Positions 7,242-14,328 of a DNA stretch of 14,328 nt are shown piece after piece. The DNA comes from CAXBES01 sp965367015 (GTDB lineage: Bacteria; Bacteroidota; Bacteroidia; Flavobacteriales; Flavobacteriaceae): contig CBDUGY010000076.1 of NCBI GenBank assembly GCA_965367015.1, positions 1 through 14,328 of the forward strand. The letters are read 5' to 3'. Position 1 is the first letter of the stretch; every line of letters begins with the position of its first letter. The translations under genes were made by a program, and so were the position numbers. The notes beneath the pieces were generated by a model. The model was not told the DNA's origin. It was given only the letters and a program-made list of their open reading frames with translations, and did not search any database.

Positions 7242-7465
7242 AATCAATTTGTTTGGTTTGCAGGTTTTATAAGAATAATTTGGGAATTATAAAGGTACTA
7301 AAAATGAAGTACCGATTTTAAAAAGAAATAAAAAAATGTTTTAGCTAATGAGAAGGGACTTCCAATAAGATGTGTAATATTACTATATTTACATTGATAA
7401 GTTTATTAAATGCTTTTTTTCAACCATCACTTACCTATTATTAAGGGATTACTATTTCGAAGGAT
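7242..7465. promoter_or_regulatory. Divergent control region between the two T6SS operons
   Basis: These 224 bases separate the minus-strand peptidase-tssG-tssN group from the plus-strand tssE operon and must hold promoters for both. A TATATTTA at 7384-7391 is a five-of-six match to the Bacteroidota -7 box TAnnTTTG for the tssE side, but I find no convincing -33 TTTG. On the other side TACCTTTA (minus strand, 7297-7290) is a similar partial match. No start-deciding Shine-Dalgarno was seen, although AAGGAT lies directly against the tssE ATG. Confidence 0.45.
7294..7313. promoter_or_regulatory. Interrupted palindrome, candidate operator
   Basis: GGTACT and AGTACC form perfect 6-base half-sites around an 8-base spacer (AAAAATGA). 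Centre-to-centre spacing is about 14 bases, compatible with a dimeric regulator, and the site overlaps the TACCTTTA box that could serve the minus-strand operon. An RNA hairpin is an alternative on either strand, but the loop is AT-rich and no T-run follows. Which regulator would bind is unknown. Confidence 0.3.
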
Positions 7466-7900
7466 ATGAATAATAATTATTATACACTTCCCATAAATGC
7501 ACAACATCTTATAACGAGCAGAGAGCATGAAAAGTGCAATCTAAATGAATCTATATCTCATTACATTCATCTTATAAACACCTCATATTTTGGCGAATGT
7601 ACCTTTGATGAGAGCTTCGGATGTTCAATTTGGATAATAGATTTTGACAATCTAAAAAGTACAACAAAACTGCGAACACTTATTCAGGACTCATTGTATG
7701 ACTCACTTTCACTTCATGAGAAAAGACTACATGAACTCAGGGTGGATGTAAGAATAAAGCAAGAAGAATTAACGGGTCATACAACCTCTAACAGGATTAA
7801 AAAACGTATCGATATACGCATTAAAGGAAAAGTGATTAAAACAAATGAGGTATTCACGTATGTGGAGTATTTCTATATAGGACCACTATCATACAAATAG
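7466..7900 (+). CDS. tssE: T6SS baseplate protein TssE (gp25-like)
   Basis: The 144-residue protein matches the GPW/gp25 lysozyme-like fold used as the sheath-initiating wedge protein. The segment HLINTSYFGECTFDESFG (35-52) followed by CSIWIIDFDN is the characteristic centre of Bacteroidota TssE, and the C-terminal strand pair RIDIRIKGKV and TYVEYFYIGPL completes the fold. It acts in the cytoplasm with TssF and TssG. The ATG at 7466 is the first in the plus operon. The tssF start lies one base after its stop (TAG, A, ATG), so the two are very probably translationally coupled and made in a fixed ratio. No catalytic lysozyme role is expected in this family. Confidence 0.9.
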   Translation: MNNNYYTLPINAQHLITSREHEKCNLNESISHYIHLINTSYFGECTFDESFGCSIWIIDFDNLKSTTKLRTLIQDSLYDSLSLHEKRLHELRVDVRIKQEELTGHTTSNRIKKRIDIRIKGKVIKTNEVFTYVEYFYIGPLSYK

Positions 7901-7901
7901 A

Positions 7902-9740
7902 ATGAAAGACAATTCCAAAGAAGAGATAAAGAATAGAATGATTAAAAAGGCAGCGGCTATGTGGGGAGTTGCACCTAATGAAATTGAAATGTCATTCGAC
8001 CCTATCGTTTCTTTACTAATTTCAGCTTGTGCTTCAGAAATTGAAAAAATTTCGGGAGAAGTAGATGAATCTCAAACTCGTATTACAGAAAAATTAATTC
8101 AATTAATGACGCCCGAAACGGCGAATGGGCCAAAGCCTGCCAAGTCTATTTTGTACGCCGAACCTATTGAAGCATCATGTATTGTAAAACCTGAGTATCT
8201 CTTTGAGTACAGAAAGCAAGAAACTTATAATAATACTTCCATACGTTACAAAAACATCTATTTTTCGCCTATTCAAGATTTCAAACTTGTCGATGCGAGA
8301 ATTCAATTTCTCGCTTGTGGAAAAAGTTTTGTTGAACTTCAGGACAAGAAAAATAAACAACTCGTTGGAAATAATGTTAAGAATGCTAATTTCTTACCTT
8401 CCACATTATACTTAGGGATTGGGAGCGAACGTAAATCCATTTCCTTGCAGGATGTATCTTTTTACTTTGAGTTACAAGATGCCGATAATAAGGAGCTCTT
8501 TTATCATCATCTAAGAAATACACAGTGGTTTACTGAAGAAGGCCCACTAGAGGTAACGGAGGGTTTTTACAATAGCGACAATAGTCAGGAAATTAATCTT
8601 AAGAACATTTTCGAGAATGTCTCAAACAAGATTACTACTACGGGTCAGGAAATTAGTAATGGGTACAAAAGACATTATGTAACAATTAAATCTGCAGACA
8701 GGAAAATGGGACTAAAAAAGTCTGAATTTAATGAAATTCAAGACTTTATGACTCAAAATAAGATAAAGGCTGATAACGATATTAAATGGATCAAGGTCGT
8801 TTTTCCCAGAATAATTAGTGATTCTGTTCTCGCTAATGTGCACGTTTCACTAAATTCTTTTCCTGTTCTTAACAAAGAGCTCAATAGTTTTACTTATCAG
8901 CTTAAAGAATACATCAATATAATTCCCATTAAAACGGAGGATTTGTTCTTTGACGTAAAATCCATTAGCAACACTGATGGAGAAATTTACAAGGCGCGAA
9001 GTAAGGATAATTCTAATATAGATAAGGGGACCTTCGTTATGAGAAGCGACAATGTTGGGAAACTGGATAAACGCAAAGCACAGGAGTACATCGTTTATCT
9101 GATTGAATTATTAAAAGATGAAAGTGCGTCATTTTCATTTCTGAATAACGATTTTTTACATAAAAACCTTAAAGGATTAAATCAGCTAATTGCACTTTTG
9201 GAAAAGAAAGTTTCCGAAGCTTCCAGCGAAGTGACACAAACGAATTACGTCGTACTAAAACCATTTAAGACTAATGAGAACCTATTGGTAGAATTTTGGA
9301 CTACCAATGGAGATGCCGGAAATAATATCAAGACAGGAAGTGATCTCAATATTTATAAAGGAGTAGGAGTGAAACGCGGAACATCTTATCTAATGGCTAC
9401 TACACATGGTGGTAAAGATGACCTCACCATGAAGGATCGATTGAACTCATACAGAAGGTCTCTACTTTCGCGTGATCGAATCGTGACAAAGGAAGATGTA
9501 AAAGCCTTATGTTATGAATTGTTTGGAAATAAGATAACTTCGGTGGAGGTTAAACGTGGGTACGATAAAGGCATTGGTGTTAATACCGGTATGATTCAAT
9601 GTATCGATATTATCTTGTCGCCTAATAATCAAATCAATACTGAAGAAGAAGAATGGGATTCGATTACGAGTAATTTGATGTACTTTTTAGAAAAAAACTC
9701 TATAAATGTATTTCCATATAAAATAAAAATACTAAATTAA
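7902..9740 (+). CDS. tssF: T6SS baseplate protein TssF (VasA-like)
   Basis: The 612-residue protein begins with the TssF N-terminal pattern: KNRMIKKAAAMWGVAPNEIE, then FDPIVSLLISACASEIEKIS and LIQLMTPETANGPKPAKSIL. This corresponds to the family's usual 'DP.V.RLLEA.A.L.AR...KLDDE.P.....LL..L.P....PIPS' start. Near the C-terminus, DRLNSYRRSLLSRDRIVTKE and DVKALCYELFGNKITSVEVK match the end of the TssF domain. TssF is the largest wedge protein and contacts the VgrG hub in the cytoplasm. Its length is normal for the family. It follows tssE by one base and is followed by a 66-base gap before the PKD membrane protein, a gap that holds two small hairpins. Confidence 0.93.
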   Translation: MKDNSKEEIKNRMIKKAAAMWGVAPNEIEMSFDPIVSLLISACASEIEKISGEVDESQTRITEKLIQLMTPETANGPKPAKSILYAEPIEASCIVKPEYLFEYRKQETYNNTSIRYKNIYFSPIQDFKLVDARIQFLACGKSFVELQDKKNKQLVGNNVKNANFLPSTLYLGIGSERKSISLQDVSFYFELQDADNKELFYHHLRNTQWFTEEGPLEVTEGFYNSDNSQEINLKNIFENVSNKITTTGQEISNGYKRHYVTIKSADRKMGLKKSEFNEIQDFMTQNKIKADNDIKWIKVVFPRIISDSVLANVHVSLNSFPVLNKELNSFTYQLKEYINIIPIKTEDLFFDVKSISNTDGEIYKARSKDNSNIDKGTFVMRSDNVGKLDKRKAQEYIVYLIELLKDESASFSFLNNDFLHKNLKGLNQLIALLEKKVSEASSEVTQTNYVVLKPFKTNENLLVEFWTTNGDAGNNIKTGSDLNIYKGVGVKRGTSYLMATTHGGKDDLTMKDRLNSYRRSLLSRDRIVTKEDVKALCYELFGNKITSVEVKRGYDKGIGVNTGMIQCIDIILSPNNQINTEEEEWDSITSNLMYFLEKNSINVFPYKIKILN

Positions 9741-9742
9741 TT

Positions 9743-9794
9743 GACTATTTTAGTCTGAAATATAGCGCATTCGATCAAAAAAAGGAATGCTTTT
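9743..9794 (+). terminator. Weak double hairpin after tssF
   Basis: The tssF-tssP gap contains GACTA-TTT-TAGTC (9743-9755) and then GCATTC (9767-9772) pairing with GAATGC (9785-9790) across a 12-base loop, followed by TTTT. The stems are short and the second loop is long, so full termination is doubtful; partial attenuation or an mRNA processing site is possible. Confidence 0.25.
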
Positions 9795-9806
9795 AAAATA
9801 ATTACC

Positions 9807-10805
9807 ATGAGTTCAGGAAATAATATGAGGAGGAATTTAGATACGTCAGTGATTTATCTATTTATTGGAGCATTTCTCATTTCAGCGGTTACGTTAGCTT
9901 TTAGATATTCAAAATATGCTCCCTGTGACGAAGTTATATTTACCTCAGACGCCAAAGAGTTTAGAGCGGGTGAGATGGTGAAATTCAGAGATAAGACTGA
10001 AGGTGCCGAGGACTGGAACTGGGATTTTGGTGATAACTCAACGGGCTCATATCAAAAGGAGCCTTTGCACATCTTCAAAGAAGAGGGAGAATATAAGGTG
10101 AGACTTCTGGTAAATAATACTTGTGAAAGGACAGAGACTGTGGTTATCAAAGAAAAACTGATTTTAATTGATTCTACAAAATTCCCGGTATTTACACTTC
10201 CGGAGACTATTGTCGTGGGCGAAACTTTAAATGTGAAGGATGAAACAGAAAACGCCGATACATGGGACTGGAGATTTGGTGAAACTGCTAGCATCAATGC
10301 CAAAACCAGAAATGCGGAATACGTTTATGAAGAACCAGGGCTAAAAACAGTGTCATTAGTTGTAAATGGTGATCTCAATTATATTACCAAAAAGAAGATC
10401 AATGTTGTACCTAAGAAGGGAGTGAAAACCAGAATAACTGAGATAGAAGTACCTAAACGTGAACCGGGCTGGAATATTAAGAGTAAACCAAGCGAAGTAG
10501 TTACCCAAAAGGAAGAACAAGCCAGCAAACCATCTGTCACACCCTATATTAATGAAAGTAATTTTGGGTTGAAAGTACTTTTGGTATCTCAAGAAAAGTC
10601 TACACCACAAGCTTTTACCGAGTATTTCTGCGGAAACATAAATATTCCTATTGTTGTAAATGGTAAGAACACAACCTTTCTAGTTTTCTGTGAAAAAATT
10701 AAAGGTAAGAAGATTAAGATAAAGAGCTTAAATCTTTTCAGAGATAAAGGTTCAAACTGTATTAAGAATGTAACTATAGATTATAAAAAATCGGGGTTAT
10801 TTTAA
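9807..10805 (+). CDS. tssP: T6SSiii membrane-anchored PKD-domain protein, probably TssP
   Basis: The 332-residue protein has one membrane segment (about 13-33, SVIYLFIGAFLISAVTLAF) after a short basic N-terminus, giving an inner-membrane protein with its bulk in the periplasm. Two PKD-like beta sandwiches follow: residues 42-117 with WDFGD at 72-76 and the closing GEYKVRLLV, and residues 124-201 with the degenerate WRFGE at 155-159. A charged linker (203-245) leads to a C-terminal domain with Cys275, Cys295 and Cys318. Its place between tssF and tssK and its topology fit TssP, one of the Bacteroidota-only envelope components; I assign the name from context and topology rather than a diagnostic motif. 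PKD domains usually bind proteins or sugars, so contact with other envelope subunits is likely. Confidence 0.7.
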   Translation: MSSGNNMRRNLDTSVIYLFIGAFLISAVTLAFRYSKYAPCDEVIFTSDAKEFRAGEMVKFRDKTEGAEDWNWDFGDNSTGSYQKEPLHIFKEEGEYKVRLLVNNTCERTETVVIKEKLILIDSTKFPVFTLPETIVVGETLNVKDETENADTWDWRFGETASINAKTRNAEYVYEEPGLKTVSLVVNGDLNYITKKKINVVPKKGVKTRITEIEVPKREPGWNIKSKPSEVVTQKEEQASKPSVTPYINESNFGLKVLLVSQEKSTPQAFTEYFCGNINIPIVVNGKNTTFLVFCEKIKGKKIKIKSLNLFRDKGSNCIKNVTIDYKKSGLF

Positions 10806-10829
10806 TCGATTAATTTAAGAATATATGCT

Positions 10830-10877
10830 GCTTCATTATTTTATGAAGCTATAAATGGTTTAAAAGCGGTAGCTTTT
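10830..10877 (+). terminator. Two hairpins in the tssP-tssK gap
   Basis: GCTTCAT (10830-10836) pairs perfectly with ATGAAGC (10843-10849) over a 6-base loop, and AAAAGC (10862-10867) pairs with GCTTTT (10872-10877) over the tetraloop GGTA. Neither is followed by a T-run, although the second carries TTTT in its own 3' arm. They may be a weak terminator, an attenuator or RNA-stability elements between the membrane protein and the baseplate gene tssK. Confidence 0.35.
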
Positions 10878-10896
10878 GAACAATAAATAATTATAA

Positions 10897-12057
10897 ATGG
10901 AACCTAAGAATAATAGTTACCATAGAGTCAATTGGATAGATGGGATGAAGATCAATAAAGATCATTTCATTGAGATGGAGAATGCAGTTTTGGCAATGCT
11001 GAAAAAATCTGAACAGAAAAACATTACGCCTAATAGTTTCGGATTACTGCCTAAATATTCAGATCAAGATGAATCGATCGATCTTACTATATCTGTCGAC
11101 GGACAATCGACGATTGAAGTAGTATTGAATAGTTGTCGAGCAATAACCTTAGGCGGGTACCAGATTGATATTTCAAGTGATACGACGAATCTTTTAGAGG
11201 GGACAGGATATATCTTGAAACATCAATATACTATCAATAAGGATGAAACAGAGTGGTTTATCGTCCTCACCGTAAATCCGTTCAAAAGAGTACCGGTGGG
11301 AAATGCCGATCCCGAAGAAGAGCCACCCAGACATCCAAATGTAATTTCAGAATATAAATTAGACATACTCCCTAAAAGTGAAATTACCAATCAAGAATTA
11401 GGGCTACATCATATAACCATTGGTAAGGTTATTCTGGAAGACGGAAAACCTACTGTAGATCAGGATTTCATTCCGCCTTGTAGATCAATTCAGAGCCATC
11501 CCGACCTTATTTTTACGTATAACGAGGTTGGCGCTTTTTTAAACCAAATAGAGGCCTTTTCGATTCATATCATTCAGAAGATTCATCAGAAAAAACAAAA
11601 AAATGACCTTGCTCAGAGAGCGTTATCTCTTTCTAAACAAGTAATGCATTATTTGAACGCCACTATTTCAGAATACAGATTTAAAGATAAGTACGAACCC
11701 CCTGTGATGATGATATCAAAATTGGTGAATCTCGCCAGAGTCATCAAAAGTAATCTTGATATTTATGTTGGTACAGGAAAAGAAGACTTTCTGAATTATC
11801 TTACAGATTGGTGCGATCTCAATCAAGGTGCATTCGAAAATGTACTGGTCGATACCATTGAATTAGAATACGTCCATACCGATATTAACGCAGCACTGGT
11901 TAAGGTTTCATCGTTTACCAAATTAATGCTGTCCTTATTCAAAAAATTAAATGAGCTCGATTATATAGGTAAGAAATCAGATTCAGGAATTTTTGTGAAG
12001 GAAGAAGTAGTAGAAAATACCGAAGTAAAAGGCAGAAGAAGTTTCCTTCTCGATTAA
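10897..12057 (+). CDS. tssK: T6SS baseplate protein TssK
   Basis: The 386-residue protein starts with VNWIDGMKINKDHFIEMENA (8-27), the signature opening of Bacteroidota TssK (in Proteobacteria 'V.W.EGMFL.PQHFQ'). The N-terminal shell domain continues with IEVVLNSCRAITLGGYQIDI. The middle is a helical bundle including LARVIKSNLDIYVGTGKEDF, and the C-terminal helical domain is shorter than in Proteobacterial relatives, which are typically about 440 residues. TssK links the baseplate wedges to the membrane complex in the cytoplasm; here the partners would be TssN, TssO and TssP rather than TssJLM. It is preceded by two hairpins and followed 27 bases later by tssO, so the pair is co-transcribed. 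Confidence 0.92.
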   Translation: MEPKNNSYHRVNWIDGMKINKDHFIEMENAVLAMLKKSEQKNITPNSFGLLPKYSDQDESIDLTISVDGQSTIEVVLNSCRAITLGGYQIDISSDTTNLLEGTGYILKHQYTINKDETEWFIVLTVNPFKRVPVGNADPEEEPPRHPNVISEYKLDILPKSEITNQELGLHHITIGKVILEDGKPTVDQDFIPPCRSIQSHPDLIFTYNEVGAFLNQIEAFSIHIIQKIHQKKQKNDLAQRALSLSKQVMHYLNATISEYRFKDKYEPPVMMISKLVNLARVIKSNLDIYVGTGKEDFLNYLTDWCDLNQGAFENVLVDTIELEYVHTDINAALVKVSSFTKLMLSLFKKLNELDYIGKKSDSGIFVKEEVVENTEVKGRRSFLLD

Positions 12058-12084
12058 TCATAACCAGTCTTAATTGCCAATTGT

Positions 12085-12582
12085 ATGAAACCAAAGAATA
12101 GTAAAGAAAGAAGAAACAGTTTTTTAAAGTTTTTAGGTCTTTTTTTAGCGACGGTCGCGATGATTGTGATCGCTGTGTATTTTAACTTTAGAGTCCCGGC
12201 AAAGGAAAATGAATTGCTTAGAGAACAAGCCAAACTAGTAAAAAGTGAAATGGAATTTCAGAATGGTTTTTTTGGAGAAATGCAGAATATCAAGGGAATG
12301 ATCGATTCTTTAGATGTTCCGGGACAGAATACCGCTTATCAGAAGTCGCTTATAAGTGCTAAACTGGTAGATTTGCAAAAGACCATTCCTACCAAAGACT
12401 CAACATATTTATACGATATGCATACCAGTATCGTTGACCTATATGTTGAACTTCAAGGTGCTAAAGATAAACTTCATGCACTACGAGATGCAGAGAGTAC
12501 TATAGAAGAATACAAGGAGGCACTCGACGAATGTAAACAATACCTTAAAGAAGCAGAACGCGAACTTCGCGTTCGAAATTGA
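12085..12582 (+). CDS. tssO: T6SSiii membrane protein TssO
   Basis: The 165-residue protein begins MKPKNSKERRNSFLKF, the typical basic start of TssO, followed by one membrane segment (about 14-34, LGLFLATVAMIVIAVYFNF). The rest (39-165) is charged and helical, with coiled-coil stretches such as LLREQAKLVKSEMEF and EEYKEALDECKQYLKEAERE. Topology is inner membrane with a long periplasmic stalk, similar in outline to a type II/Lol-like assembly subunit. TssO is one of the components found only in Bacteroidota T6SS and is thought to be part of the envelope complex. It lies 27 bases after tssK, and the candidate peptidase effector starts 7 bases after its stop, so all three share a transcript. Confidence 0.85.
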   Translation: MKPKNSKERRNSFLKFLGLFLATVAMIVIAVYFNFRVPAKENELLREQAKLVKSEMEFQNGFFGEMQNIKGMIDSLDVPGQNTAYQKSLISAKLVDLQKTIPTKDSTYLYDMHTSIVDLYVELQGAKDKLHALRDAESTIEEYKEALDECKQYLKEAERELRVRN

Positions 12583-12589
12583 ATAATTT

Positions 12590-13213
12590 ATGACGCGCAT
12601 ACGACATAGTGTTGAGATGGTAGGACAAGTATCTAGTCCCGTATGTTGGGTGGCTTGCGCCATGATGATCATGCAATTTAAACGTGGTATAAGCTTGCAA
12701 GACAGCCCTTATGGGGAAGGAGACCCTAGAGATTCGTCGATACAAAATGTAGATTCGGCTGCAGCTGTCGATCGTAATTTACGAGCTTGGGGCTTTACTC
12801 TTAAACGCCTAAATGACATTCGACATAATTCAAGAACTGGAGTCATACAACGCGTTGTTCCAATAGGAGAACAAGGAGCTACCATGCGGAGAGTATATAG
12901 ACCTACACGAAGTGTCTCAGATGTTGACAAAATCTCTTATATTTTAGATACGTCGGGACCATTTATATTAAGTCATCATTGTGGTGCATTTTCTTATGGT
13001 CCTAATGTAAGTACACCAACAACTGGGAAACATGCTGTAGTTGTCACAGGAATTGATACAAATCGACGGGTTATTTTCTTTAATAATCCATGGGGACCAA
13101 ATGATGCGCAAACATCGAGGCATCGAGATGTACAAACATCAATCTCATCTGTTGTAAATGCAATTCACAGATATGAAGCGACCGAACATCCGGCCATTGC
13201 ATATTTACCTTAA
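12590..13213 (+). CDS. Papain-like cysteine peptidase (AvrRpt2/C39-like), candidate T6SS effector
   Basis: The compact 207-residue protein has no signal peptide or membrane segment. All four papain-fold catalytic landmarks are visible: Gln13 six residues before Cys19 (GQVSSPVCWVACAM), the same Q-to-C spacing as in papain, then His148 (TTGKHAVVVTGID) and Asn166 (VIFFNNPWGP). This resembles Peptidase_C39_2 or AvrRpt2-type (C70) peptidases, which cut proteins or release leader peptides. The start is 7 bases after the tssO stop; an internal Met10 would also keep the active site. It is rich in arginine and serine while its neighbours are rich in lysine, hinting at transfer. It is the last gene of the T6SS operon, so cargo is the best guess, but no immunity gene follows. 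It could instead process a T6SS component. The fold is fairly sure, the role is not. Confidence 0.8.
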   Translation: MTRIRHSVEMVGQVSSPVCWVACAMMIMQFKRGISLQDSPYGEGDPRDSSIQNVDSAAAVDRNLRAWGFTLKRLNDIRHNSRTGVIQRVVPIGEQGATMRRVYRPTRSVSDVDKISYILDTSGPFILSHHCGAFSYGPNVSTPTTGKHAVVVTGIDTNRRVIFFNNPWGPNDAQTSRHRDVQTSISSVVNAIHRYEATEHPAIAYLP

Positions 13214-13251
13214 ATACACGATCTAGAAGACTGCCATTATCGGTTATTACT

Positions 13252-13271
13252 CTTATTTGAAAAATAATAAG
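13252..13271 (+). other. Weak AT hairpin between the peptidase gene and yifB
   Basis: CTTATT (13252-13257) pairs with AATAAG (13266-13271) around an 8-base loop. It contains only AT pairs plus one GC and has no T-run, so it is at best a poor terminator. The rest of the 99-base gap shows no second gene and no confident promoter for yifB. Confidence 0.2.
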
Positions 13272-13312
13272 TATCTTCATAACTAATTCAACTCCTCCCA
13301 ATCTTATAAAAT

Positions 13313-14328
13313 ATGCTCACAAAAGTATATGGGAGCGCCGTCTTCGGAGTTGAAGCCACCACCATCACAGTTGAAGTTAATGTCGATATAGGAATTGGGT
13401 ATCATCTCGTTGGATTGCCCGATAGTGCCATTAAAGAGAGTAATTTCCGTATCGCCGCAGCCTTACAGAATAACGGCTTTAGAATTCCCGGAAAGAAGCT
13501 GATCTTAAATATGTCTCCCGCCGATCTTCGGAAGGAAGGATCTGCTTACGACTTAACATTAGCAATGGGAGTGCTGGTTGCCACAGAGCAGATCGAAACC
13601 AAACATTCATTAGATGATTATGTAATTATGGGTGAATTATCACTCGATGGTAGTTTACAGCCAATTCGAGGAGCACTTCCTATTGCCATAAAAGCGAAAG
13701 AAGAAGGTTTTAAGGGATTTATTCTTCCACAGCAAAATGCAAAAGAAGCTGCAATTGTTGAAGGTCTTGAAGTGTTTGGCGCCGATTCTATCAAAGAAGT
13801 GATCGATTTTTTTTCGGAAGGGATTGCTTTAGAGCAAACCATTGTAGATATGGAAGCCGAATTTTACGAACATCTTGAAAACCCTGAATTCGATTTTTGT
13901 GATGTCAAAGGGCAGGAATCTATAAAACGCTGTATGGAGATTGCCGCTGCCGGGGGTCATAATATTATACTTATCGGTCCTCCGGGTTCGGGTAAAACCA
14001 TGCTAGCAAAGCGGTTACCGAGTATTCTACCACCTATGACATTGCAAGAATCTCTGGAAACTACTAAGATTCATAGCGTAGCGGGTCGAACAATGGAAAA
14101 GGGTGGTATTATGACCTCACGGCCCTTTAGAAGTCCGCATCACACCATTTCTGATGTAGCTTTGGTTGGTGGAGGGACTTATCCACAACCGGGAGAAATT
14201 TCTTTGGCACATAACGGGGTGTTATTCTTAGATGAATTACCGGAATTTAAACGTGGTGTTCTGGAAGTCATGAGGCAACCTTTAGAAGATCGCGATGTCA
14301 CGCTTTCCCGGGCTAAATTCACCGTTAC
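13313..14328 (+). CDS. yifB: YifB/ComM-family Mg-chelatase-like AAA+ ATPase (partial, C-terminus off the right edge)
   Basis: The ATG at 13313 opens a frame of 338 residues to the window edge; the family is usually about 510. The N-terminal Lon-protease-like (ChlI) domain starts MLTKVYGSAVFGVEA and continues with YHLVGLPDSAIKES and RKEGSAYDLTLAMGVL. The ATPase domain has Walker A IGPPGSGKTML, the Mg-chelatase landmark FRSPHHTISDVALVGGG and Walker B GVLFLDELPEF. ComM, the best-known member, is a hexameric helicase that aids branch migration of incoming DNA during natural transformation. It is separated from the T6SS operon by a 99-base gap with no clear terminator, and is probably a housekeeping gene bordering the locus. 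The family call is very secure; the role in this organism is inferred. Confidence 0.95.
   Translation, partial: MLTKVYGSAVFGVEATTITVEVNVDIGIGYHLVGLPDSAIKESNFRIAAALQNNGFRIPGKKLILNMSPADLRKEGSAYDLTLAMGVLVATEQIETKHSLDDYVIMGELSLDGSLQPIRGALPIAIKAKEEGFKGFILPQQNAKEAAIVEGLEVFGADSIKEVIDFFSEGIALEQTIVDMEAEFYEHLENPEFDFCDVKGQESIKRCMEIAAAGGHNIILIGPPGSGKTMLAKRLPSILPPMTLQESLETTKIHSVAGRTMEKGGIMTSRPFRSPHHTISDVALVGGGTYPQPGEISLAHNGVLFLDELPEFKRGVLEVMRQPLEDRDVTLSRAKFTV

Noticed and set aside
12481..13301. Minus-strand frames opposite tssO and the peptidase gene as a missing immunity gene
   Set aside because: They overlap a well-supported gene on the other strand, start inside coding sequence and show no domain or signal peptide.
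1..14328. CRISPR arrays, tRNA or rRNA genes, insertion sequences, attachment sites
   Set aside because: No regular spaced repeats, tRNA-like cloverleaf, transposase motifs or terminal inverted repeats were noticed on either strand.

Overview
The window looks like a chromosomal piece of a Bacteroidota genome, most likely Flavobacteriia (marine flavobacterium-like). The base composition is AT-rich, most starts lack Shine-Dalgarno sequences, one secreted protein has a 'SFSQ' type signal-peptidase I site, and the genes form a type VI secretion system of the Bacteroidota-specific class (T6SSiii: TssN, TssO and TssP in place of the TssJLM membrane complex). The genus cannot be told from the sequence alone.

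Layout. Positions 1-3942 (minus strand) hold a secreted-tube and spike cassette, read from right to left: two divergent Hcp/TssD paralogues, a VgrG/TssI spike, a small VgrG-tip-like beta-repeat protein, and a DUF2169-type adaptor that runs off the left edge. Positions 3943-4396 carry no intact gene. They contain an AT-rich leader for the first hcp gene and what reads as a broken coding remnant with two single-base frameshifts. Positions 4397-7241 (minus) hold a second group: an exported NlpC/P60 cell-wall peptidase with a regulatory-like beta domain and a charged helix, then TssG, then TssN. Positions 7242-7465 are a divergent control region with a 20-bp interrupted palindrome. Positions 7466-12582 (plus) hold TssE, TssF, a PKD-domain membrane protein (TssP), TssK and TssO. 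Immediately after tssO is a compact papain-like cysteine peptidase (12590-13213), a candidate effector. From 13313 to the right edge is the start of a YifB/ComM-family Mg-chelatase-like ATPase, a housekeeping gene that probably marks the end of the secretion locus.

How the genes fit together. TssE, TssF, TssG and TssK are baseplate parts. TssN, TssO and TssP are the class-specific envelope parts. Hcp and VgrG are the expelled tube and spike, and the DUF2169 protein and tip-like protein probably help mount cargo on the spike. The NlpC/P60 protein may open the cell wall for assembly. The sheath genes tssB and tssC, the ClpV ATPase (tssH), tssQ, tssR and a PAAR tip are not in the window and must lie elsewhere if the system works. 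No tRNA, rRNA, CRISPR or insertion sequence was seen.
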